Assembly (NCBI GenBank): GCA_965651815.1
Contig: CBFGTJ010000068.1
Location: forward strand, 1-14,739
From: CBFGTJ01 sp965651815
GTDB taxonomy: Bacteria; Actinomycetota; Acidimicrobiia; Acidimicrobiales; Microtrichaceae
Reading direction: 5' to 3'
DNA length: 14,739 bases
Made by a program: the position numbers and the translations under genes. Within the stretch, counting starts at the first letter, position 1; each line of letters opens with the position of its first letter. This document shows, in pieces, positions 6,969 to 12,828 of the stretch. The notes below the pieces were generated by a model. It did not search any database. It saw nothing but the letters and a program-made list of their open reading frames with translations, and was not told the origin of the DNA.

Positions 6969-7766
6969 ATGCCGAGCTTCGACGACATCACCTACGACGT
7001 GGAGGACTCCACGGCGATCGTCACGATCGACCGCCCGGAGCGCTACAACGCGTTCACGGCGCACACGGTGGAGGAGCTGATCGCCGCGTTCCGCGCCGCG
7101 TGGGCGGACCGGCAGGTGCGGTGCGTGATCCTCACCGGTGCCGGCGACAAGGCGTTCTGCAGCGGCGGCGACGTGAAGCAGCGTGCCGAGACCGGCGACT
7201 ACGGGCCCAGCGAGAGCGGCATGTTCGAGATCGGGTACCTGCACCGCCTGATCCGCGACATCCCCAAGCCGGTGATCGCCGCGGTGAACGGGTTGGCCAT
7301 CGGCGGCGGCCACGTGCTGCACGTGCTCTGCGACGTGACGATCGCGAGCGAGACCGCCCGCTTCGGGCAGGCCGGGCCGCGCGTCGGCTCCTTCGACGCC
7401 GGCTTCGGCACCGCCTACCTGGCCCGCGTGGTGGGGGAGAAGAAGGCGCGGGAGATCTGGTACTGGTGCCGCCAGTACGACGCGCAGGAGGCCCTGCAGA
7501 TGGGGCTGGTCAACAAGGTCGTGCCGCCGGAGCAGCTGCTCGACGAGGCGAAGGCCTGGGCCGCGGAGATCGCGGCGATGAGCCCGACCGCGATCCGCTT
7601 CGTCAAGCAGTCGTTCAACGCGGACACCGACCACCACGCCGGGCTGAGCAACCTGTCGATGTCCGCGCTGGACCTCTACTCGGTGTCACCCGAGGGGATG
7701 GAGGGCGCGAACGCGTTCGCAGAGAAGCGGCCCCCGGAGTTCGACCGCTACGTCGAGTGGCACTGA
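6969..7766 (+). CDS. BadI/MenB-type crotonase (2-ketocyclohexanecarboxyl-CoA hydrolase-like)
   Basis: This 265-residue crotonase-fold protein has the oxyanion-hole segments AFCSGGD (residues 62-68) and AIGGGHVL (110-117). The block FGQAGPRVGSFDAGFGTAYLARVVGEKKAREIWY (132-165) marks the MenB/BadI clade, with Ser141 and Asp143 at the positions equivalent to MenB active-site residues. Several stretches resemble BadI more than MenB as I recall them: FDDITYDV at the start, LHRLIRDIPKPVIAAVNG, SFNADTDHHAGL, and the end MSALDLY...EKRPPEFDRY. BadI opens the ring of 2-ketocyclohexanecarboxyl-CoA to pimelyl-CoA in alicyclic or aromatic acid degradation; MenB makes dihydroxynaphthoyl-CoA in menaquinone synthesis. 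No other genes of either pathway are nearby, so the exact substrate remains open. It follows the catalase gene by 53 bases; there is no clear Shine-Dalgarno sequence. Confidence 0.85.
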   Translation: MPSFDDITYDVEDSTAIVTIDRPERYNAFTAHTVEELIAAFRAAWADRQVRCVILTGAGDKAFCSGGDVKQRAETGDYGPSESGMFEIGYLHRLIRDIPKPVIAAVNGLAIGGGHVLHVLCDVTIASETARFGQAGPRVGSFDAGFGTAYLARVVGEKKAREIWYWCRQYDAQEALQMGLVNKVVPPEQLLDEAKAWAAEIAAMSPTAIRFVKQSFNADTDHHAGLSNLSMSALDLYSVSPEGMEGANAFAEKRPPEFDRYVEWH

Positions 7767-7793
7767 GCCCCCCTGCCGCGCCCCTCGCCCGTT

Positions 7794-7837
7794 CTGTGTC
7801 CCGGAAGTGAGGGTGCACCCTCACTTCCGGGACACAG
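7794..7837. repeat. Perfect 44-bp palindrome between convergent genes
   Basis: The left half CTGTGTCCCGGAAGTGAGGG-TG (7794-7815) is followed immediately by its exact reverse complement (7816-7837), giving 22-bp arms with no spacer and GTGCAC at the centre. It lies 27 bases past the crotonase stop and 29 bases before the stop of the convergent Tat-protein gene. As RNA it would fold the same way from either strand, so a bidirectional terminator is the simplest role. Its perfection and length also suit a dispersed palindromic element that occurs elsewhere in the genome. Confidence 0.85.
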
Positions 7838-7866
7838 TTCGAGTCGGGCGGCCGGGCGGGGCGGGG

Positions 7867-10059
7867 TCAGCCGACCTCGCGGGCACCCTTGTCGAAGTCG
7901 ATGACGAGCGAGCGGTCGCCGTCGCGCAGCGCGAGGAACTTGCCGAGGTGGCACACGTCGCCCCACGGGCTCTCGAGCCGCGGGTGGCCGCCGACCGGCA
8001 CCTTCTCCCCCTCGACGGTGAGGCCGCTGCGGGGCGAGTAGCGCAGCTCGCCCTGTGACGGCGACACGTAGCGCAGCCGGGGGTCGCCCGGCGTCGAGCG
8101 GTCCATCGCGATCTCCGCGGTGGTGATCCGCTCGACGAAGTCGGCGAACGCGCCGGCGTCGGCGCGTCGCGCGACCTCGACGACCCACGTGTTGTGGGCG
8201 CTGCCCTCGGCGACGAGGTCGAAGGGCTGCTCCATGCCGCGGGTGGCCACCACCTCGGGGTCGTAGGTGCGCCACGTCGTCGGCCGCTCGGACCACAGCG
8301 CGACGTACCCGTCGCCCTTGCGGCCGATCGTCCAGCCCGCCTCCTGCACGACCTCGTCGAAGTGGTCCTGGGGGAAGTACGCGTGGGTCTCCTGCAGGTA
8401 GCCGAAGATCGGGCCGAGCAGTGGGTCGTCCGGTGAGTGGTACGCCGGCGCGTAGAGGTGGATCGCGACGTTGTGGTGCTGCACGCTGCGCGGCATCGAC
8501 GCGCTGCCGGTCCAGTACCCGTCGTCCTCGCGCCAGTCCAGGCTCTGCGGGGTCGGCTTGGACGGGTGCGTGGTGAACACGAGCGCGTCGTGGTCGATGG
8601 TCGCCTGCCAGGCGTGCGCCTGGTCGCGCTTGTCGCCGGGGCGGTGGTGCACGACCGTGCTGAGCATCACCTCGGGGGAGCGCCAGGTGTAGGTGTGCGC
8701 CTCGCCGAGCACGCCGAACGCCGCCATCGGGGCGAGCTCGCGGGCGGCGAGCTGCGCAACCGTCGGCCCGACCTCGGTGAGCTGGCGGATCGCCGCGAAG
8801 TCCGAGAACAGGTCCGTCTCCCACAGGCGGAAGCGGTCGGCGGCCCGGAGGGTGGCGGGCACCACCTGCCACGAGGTGAGGGCGCCGAGGGACCACCAGA
8901 ACGGGATGTTCGCGTCGTCGTCGTAGTCGTAGCCGTAGGGCGCCTGCGGGTTCGGGGTGTACACCTCGTGCGGGTCGATCGGCACCCCGTGGCGCTCCTT
9001 CGAGGTCGAGACCTCGTCGCTGCGCGCGATGCGGGCCAGCACCTCGGGCATGCGGTAGCGCTGCGCGCCGCAGAAGTAGGTCGCGCCGGTGTCGGTGCGC
9101 GACGTGTAGCCCTCGGCGGTGTCGTCGAAGAGCAGCTTGGCGGTGCTCCAGGTCGCCTCGTCGAGGGAGGACATCTTGTCCTTCTTGTACGTGCGCCCCC
9201 GCGTCGCCCCGTAGGCGCCGCGCTGCAGGTGCATGGCGACGTCCGCGAGGCACAGGTCCAGCGCCGCGGAGCCGAGCCGGATGAGCTCCTCGTCGTCGCA
9301 CAGCTCGACCAGCGTGAGCAGCGGCGTGATGTTCTTCAGCATGTAGACGTTCGAGTGCCACTCGGCGAACCCGAACCGGGCGCGCTCGTCGATCCACTCG
9401 AGGATGACGGGGCGGGCGCGGGCTGCGTGCTCGGCGCCGGTGAGCCCCGTCACCTCGAAGGTGCGGTCGGGCAGCGCCAGCCCCGCGAGGTACTCGTCGA
9501 CCGCCACGATGATGCGGTGGTTCTCGGACCAGAACCACAGGTGGTCGATGCGGCCCGGGGGCAGCGGGTCGTCCCACCGGTAGCGGAACGCGACCAGCCG
9601 GTCCTCGATCGCTGCGATCACCGACGGGTCGAGCACGTCGCGCCCGAGCGCCAGCACCCAGTGCAGGTACATGACGTCGAAGTCGCGGGTGTCCTTCCAG
9701 TCGTCGATCTTCTGCCAGACCGGCGCGAGCCCCTCGACCGTCACCTGCGAGGGGTCCCACTGGAACGACGGGTCGCGCCGGGCGCGGATGAGGTGCGCCG
9801 CGATGCTGGTCGGGTTGTCGGCCCGGAGCTGGTCGGTCGCGAACGCCAGGTACTCGTCGACGCGGCCCTGGAACGCCGCCTCGTCGATGAGCCCCACCGA
9901 CCCCGGCTCGGGCATCGGCCCGGGCGGCCCGGTCGGCGGTGGCCCGCAGCTCGGGACCGGGTCGACCCGTGGTGGCGGCGCGCACGCCGCCGCGACCGCC
10001 GTCGCCGCAGCCGTCACCGCCGACAACCGAAGGAAGTCCCGTCTGGTGGCCGCTCGCAT
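7867..10059 (-). CDS. Tat-exported (possibly lipo-) protein, unknown; perhaps lyase-like toroid fold
   Basis: This 730-residue protein opens with a twin-arginine signal, ATRRDFLRL (residues 4-11), then an Ala-rich hydrophobic stretch ending in VAAAC with Cys26. This is a weak lipobox (Ala at -3), so it is either a lipoprotein or a secreted protein. A Pro-rich linker follows (27-50). The middle (~50-450) is rich in helices with aromatic motifs (LWFWSENHRIIVAVDEYL, HSNVYMLKNITPLLTLVEL, GAYGATRGRTYKKDKMSS, ATYFCGAQRYRMPEVL). The C-terminal third is strand-rich (ALVFTTHPSKPTPQSLDW, DGYWTGSASMPRSVQHHNVA, WVVEVARRADAG, SLVIDFDKG). A helical toroid followed by a beta-sandwich is the layout of polysaccharide lyases of the heparinase/alginate-lyase kind, but I recognise no catalytic motif and do not assign an activity. 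It is convergent with the crotonase gene across the 44-bp palindrome; GGGGAG precedes the ATG. Confidence 0.75.
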   Translation of the reverse strand: MRAATRRDFLRLSAVTAAATAVAAACAPPPRVDPVPSCGPPPTGPPGPMPEPGSVGLIDEAAFQGRVDEYLAFATDQLRADNPTSIAAHLIRARRDPSFQWDPSQVTVEGLAPVWQKIDDWKDTRDFDVMYLHWVLALGRDVLDPSVIAAIEDRLVAFRYRWDDPLPPGRIDHLWFWSENHRIIVAVDEYLAGLALPDRTFEVTGLTGAEHAARARPVILEWIDERARFGFAEWHSNVYMLKNITPLLTLVELCDDEELIRLGSAALDLCLADVAMHLQRGAYGATRGRTYKKDKMSSLDEATWSTAKLLFDDTAEGYTSRTDTGATYFCGAQRYRMPEVLARIARSDEVSTSKERHGVPIDPHEVYTPNPQAPYGYDYDDDANIPFWWSLGALTSWQVVPATLRAADRFRLWETDLFSDFAAIRQLTEVGPTVAQLAARELAPMAAFGVLGEAHTYTWRSPEVMLSTVVHHRPGDKRDQAHAWQATIDHDALVFTTHPSKPTPQSLDWREDDGYWTGSASMPRSVQHHNVAIHLYAPAYHSPDDPLLGPIFGYLQETHAYFPQDHFDEVVQEAGWTIGRKGDGYVALWSERPTTWRTYDPEVVATRGMEQPFDLVAEGSAHNTWVVEVARRADAGAFADFVERITTAEIAMDRSTPGDPRLRYVSPSQGELRYSPRSGLTVEGEKVPVGGHPRLESPWGDVCHLGKFLALRDGDRSLVIDFDKGAREVG

Positions 10060-10115
10060 CCCCGCTCCCCGTCCGCCGCCAACGTCGCGGGGATGGTACC
10101 GGAGCGCGGCGGATC

Positions 10116-10151
10116 GGCGTCGGGTCGGCCGGCGTCGGGTCGGCCGACGCC
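10116..10151. terminator. Tandem 15-bp repeat forming a hairpin; probable terminator of the LLM gene
   Basis: GGCGTCGGGTCGGCC is repeated twice head-to-tail (10116-10130, 10131-10145). The second copy, with the next bases, makes an 8-bp perfect stem GGCGTCGG (10131-10138) / CCGACGCC (10144-10151) with a 5-base loop. Reading leftwards, the hairpin starts 8 bases after the stop of the LLM gene, so it probably ends that operon before the Tat-protein gene. Confidence 0.5.
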
Positions 10152-10159
10152 GCTGACGG

Positions 10160-11245
10160 TCACACCGGGCTGAGCGACGCCTCCTCGGCCAGCAGCTCGC
10201 GCACCCTCGGGATCACCTCGGTGCCGTACAGCTCGATCGCACGCATGGAGCTGCGGTGGGGCAGCGGCCCGTTGCTGTACTTGAGGTCGAACCGCTGGAC
10301 GCCCAGCGCCGAGACCGTGGAGGCGATCTTGCGGGCCACGGTCTCGGGGGAGCCGACGTACAGCGACCCGTGCGGGCCGGCCTCGCGCTCGAACTCGTGG
10401 CGGCCCATGGGCGGCCACCCACGCTCCGCGCCGATGCGGTCGCGGTTGGCCTTGAAGTGGGGGTACAGCTCCTCGCGGGCCTGCTCGTCGGTCTCCGCGA
10501 CGTGGCCGGGGGAGTGCACGCCCACCGGCAGGCTCGGCGCGCCCAGCTCGTCCAGCGCCCGGTGGTAGAGCTCGACGAACGGGCGGAAGCGCCTCGGGTC
10601 GCCGCCGATGATCGCCAGCATCAGCGGCATGCGGTGCCGCGCGGCGCGCACCACCGACTCGGGGCTGCCGCCGACGCCGACCCAGGTGCGCAGGGTGCCG
10701 GACTCGACGGGCGGGGGCACGAGCTGCTCGTGCAGCGGCGCCCGGGTCGTGCCGGACCACGTGACCGGCCCGCCGTCGCGCAGCCGGGCGAACAGCTCGA
10801 GCTTCTCCTCGAACAGGACCTCGTACTCGGAGAGGTCGTAGCCGAAGAGCGGGAACGACTCGGTGAACGACCCGCGGCCGACGGTCACCTCCGCCCGCCC
10901 GTTCGACACGGCGTCGAGGGTCGAGAACCGCTGGTACACGCGCACCGGGTCGTCCGAGCTGAGCACCGTGACCGCGGAGCCCAGCAGGATCCGCCGTGTG
11001 CGTCCGGCGATCGCGGCCAGCACGACCTCCGGCGCCGAGACGGCGAAGTCGTCCCGGTGGTGCTCGCCCACGCCGAACGCGTCGACGCCGACCTCGTCGG
11101 CCAGCACGCCCTGCTCCACGACGTCGCGCAGCACCTGCGCCTGCGTGCGGAGCCGGCCGTCCTCGTCGACCGTGACGTCGCCGAACGTGTCGAGCCCGAG
11201 CTCGACCTGCCTGGCCCCGGCCGACTCCGTGACTCCTGCCGACAT
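10160..11245 (-). CDS. LLM-class flavin-dependent oxidoreductase (luciferase-like)
   Basis: This 361-residue protein belongs to the bacterial luciferase-like monooxygenase superfamily, which uses reduced FMN or F420 to oxidise organic substrates. Landmarks are VELGLDTFGDV (residues 14-24), GVDAFGVGEHHRDDFAVSAPEVVLAAIAGRTRRILLGSAVTVL (53-95), the DPVRVYQRFSTLDAVSNGRAEVTVGRGSF segment (99-127) and GSPETVARKI near residue 310. The cofactor and substrate cannot be told from the sequence. The ATG at 11245 is chosen because GAGGAGG lies 5 bases upstream; an in-frame upstream ATG (11275) adds ten residues without a good ribosome site. It is the third gene of an apparent minus-strand operon, 30 bases after the TMEM175-like gene, and a hairpin follows its stop. 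Confidence 0.88.
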   Translation of the reverse strand: MSAGVTESAGARQVELGLDTFGDVTVDEDGRLRTQAQVLRDVVEQGVLADEVGVDAFGVGEHHRDDFAVSAPEVVLAAIAGRTRRILLGSAVTVLSSDDPVRVYQRFSTLDAVSNGRAEVTVGRGSFTESFPLFGYDLSEYEVLFEEKLELFARLRDGGPVTWSGTTRAPLHEQLVPPPVESGTLRTWVGVGGSPESVVRAARHRMPLMLAIIGGDPRRFRPFVELYHRALDELGAPSLPVGVHSPGHVAETDEQAREELYPHFKANRDRIGAERGWPPMGRHEFEREAGPHGSLYVGSPETVARKIASTVSALGVQRFDLKYSNGPLPHRSSMRAIELYGTEVIPRVRELLAEEASLSPV

Positions 11246-11275
11246 CGCCGCCTCCTCAGTGGTTGATGTGAACAA

Positions 11276-11905
11276 CTACTCCGAACCCGGCGGTCGCGTC
11301 GGCCATTCCCCGCGCAGCCCGACCGGGACGAGCAGCGCGAGCGACAGCGCGAGGTACCCGAAGACGGCCAGGCGCGGGAGCGCCAGCCCGAGGAGGATGA
11401 GCCCCACGTAGCCGGCGACGCCGGGGGTCAGGCGGGTCGTGAGGCCCCGGACCTCCTCGTCGTCGAGGTCCGGGTCCACCAGCCCGCGGCGCAGCGCGTA
11501 GCGCCACAGGGACGACACCGCGGCGGCCACGAGCACCAGGTTGCACCCGAAGACCACCACGGCCACCCGCTCCGCGCCCTCGTCGCGGATGTGGGCCGCG
11601 GTCAGCGCGGTCGTGAAGGGCATGAGCGACACGAGCAGCAGGACGAGCAGGTTGAGGCGCACCAGGCCCGGGTCCATCGCGCGCAGGTGGTGGGTGATCC
11701 CCGTGTGCGCCAGCCACGTCGCGCCGATCGCCGCGAAGCTGATGACGTACGCGAGGTACGAGGGCCACTGCTCGGCGATGGCGTGCAGCAGCCCGTCGCG
11801 GACGTCGGTGGGCACCGACAGCTCCAGCACGAGCAGGGTGATCGCGATCGCGAAGACACCGTCGCTGAAGGCCTCGAGCCGGCCGGTCCGCAGCGGGCGC
11901 GCCAC
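11276..11905 (-). CDS. TMEM175-like (DUF1211) integral membrane protein, potassium channel family
   Basis: This 209-residue membrane protein has the signature RLEAFSDGVFAIAITLLVLEL (residues 9-29) of the TMEM175/DUF1211 family, with the invariant FSDG at 13-16 in the first membrane helix. About six hydrophobic segments follow (around 46-65, 80-100, 113-132, 164-178 and 181-198 besides the first), as in bacterial TMEM175 homologues, which assemble as tetrameric potassium-permeable channels. The bacterial physiological role is not settled. The GTG start at 11905 has GGGAAG 9 bases upstream. It is the middle gene of an apparent operon: 66 bases lie between the predicted end of the racemase (11972) and this start. 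The racemase frame, which has lost its stop, also runs through this whole gene in another frame. Confidence 0.9.
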   Translation of the reverse strand: MARPLRTGRLEAFSDGVFAIAITLLVLELSVPTDVRDGLLHAIAEQWPSYLAYVISFAAIGATWLAHTGITHHLRAMDPGLVRLNLLVLLLVSLMPFTTALTAAHIRDEGAERVAVVVFGCNLVLVAAAVSSLWRYALRRGLVDPDLDDEEVRGLTTRLTPGVAGYVGLILLGLALPRLAVFGYLALSLALLVPVGLRGEWPTRPPGSE

Positions 11906-11971
11906 GGACGGAAGCTTCCCACGCCGGGCCGAGGTCGCGTCGGGGCGAGCGCCCTGCCCAACGACGGGAGC

Positions 11972-12680
11972 TCAGCACCCGGGGAGGGTGCCGTCGGAGC
12001 GCGAAGGCGACCGCTGCCGCGGCGTGGAGACGGGTCGTGGGGAACAGCGGCACCTCCACGTCCCCGGGTCCGACGAGCAGCTCGATCTCGGTGCAGCCGG
12101 CGATGACCCCCTGGGCGCCGTCGCGCACCAGCCGGTCGATCACCTCCTGGTAGGCCGCCTTCGACGCCGGCGACACGATGCCGCGCACGAGCTCCTCGTA
12201 GATCACCCGGTGCACCAGCTCCCGGTCCTGCGGCCCCGGCACCACCACGTCGAGCCCGTGGAGGGCCAGCCGCCCCCGGTAGAAGTCCTGCTCCATCGTG
12301 TGGCGCGTGCCGAGCAGGCCCACCCGCGACACCCCGGCGTCCAGCACCGCCGCGGCGGTCGTGTCGGCCAGGTGCAGGAACGGCACGTCGATCGCGGCCT
12401 CGATCGCGGGCGCGGCGACGTGCATCGTGTTGGTGCACAGCACGATCGCCTGCGCGCCCACGTCCTGCAGGCGGCGGGCGTCGCGTGCGAGCAGGTCCGC
12501 CGCGTCGTCCCAGCGGCCGGCGTCCTGCAGCGCCTCGATCACGGCGAAGTCGTAGCTGCGCAGGATGAGGTCGGCCGAGTGGGTGCCGCCGAGGCGCCGG
12601 CGCACGCCCTCGTTGATGAGCCGCTCGTACTCGATCGAGCTCTCCCAGCTCATGCCGCCGAGCAGCCCGAGGGTCCGCAT
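11972..12680 (-). CDS. Asp/Glu/hydantoin racemase family protein with apparent 3' frameshift
   Basis: The protein begins MRTLGLLGGMSWESSIEYERLINEGV, a typical aspartate/glutamate racemase start. It carries both catalytic-type cysteines: Cys82 in LCTNTMH and Cys196 in IAGCTEIELLV. The family end LFPTTRLHAAAAVAFAL falls at residues 212-228, so ~230-235 residues are expected (compare E. coli YgeA, ~230). As sequenced, however, the frame has no stop there. It continues with Arg-rich, non-family sequence through the TMEM175-like gene to 11256 (474 residues in all). Removing one base from the GGGG run at 11981-11984 puts a TGA at 11974-11972, giving 235 residues. I therefore place the end at 11972 and regard the longer frame as an artefact, a real frameshift or a +1 recoding site. 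No Shine-Dalgarno sequence precedes the ATG; TACCGT on the minus strand (12694-12689) could be a -10 for near-leaderless expression. D-Asp/D-Glu production is the family role; the substrate is unproven. Confidence 0.82.
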
Positions 12681-12730
12681 CGCAGCAGACGGTAGCGGCA
12701 GGGCGCCCGGCCCCGCCGGGGCCCAGGTGC

Positions 12731-12782
12731 ATGCCTACCCACCAAGAAGGTGTTGGAGCGCTCATCTGATGGTGGTAGGCAT
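12731..12782. promoter_or_regulatory. Large imperfect inverted repeat in the divergent racemase/ligase spacer
   Basis: ATGCCTACCCACCA (12731-12744) and TGGTGGTAGGCAT (12770-12782) are reverse complements apart from one extra C, separated by 25 bases that contain GAGCGCTC (12757-12764), itself a palindrome. The right arm runs into GGTA-GGCA-TACC (12775-12786), a further small dyad. It lies in the 148-base spacer between the divergent racemase and ligase genes, which suggests an operator for a dimeric regulator or, if transcribed, a leader hairpin for the ligase gene. The function is inference. Confidence 0.45.
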
Positions 12783-12828
12783 ACCTCTCACCGGTGCCAG
12801 CGTCCCGAGCGCGACATCGGACGTGCCG

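Noticed and set aside
6969..7766. Naming the crotonase menB
   Set aside because: The clade fits, but several segments look more like BadI and there are no menaquinone genes nearby, so no symbol is assigned.
8437..10173. A 578-codon plus-strand frame opposite the Tat-signal protein
   Set aside because: Antisense shadow. The minus-strand frame has a twin-arginine signal and protein-like hydrophobic patterning; this one has neither.
11256..11971. The 3' half of the 474-codon racemase frame as a real C-terminal domain
   Set aside because: The sequence after residue ~232 is Arg/Pro/Ala-rich, matches no domain and lies over the TMEM175-like gene, whose own frame has a clear signature. A lost stop explains it better.
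12769..12828. ATG at 12769 as the start of the ligase fusion
   Set aside because: The 20 extra codons include rare ones for such a GC-rich genome (ATA, GTA, CCT, ACA) and overlap the inverted repeat. It remains possible because GGAG lies 10 bases upstream, but 12829 or GTG 12823 is preferred.
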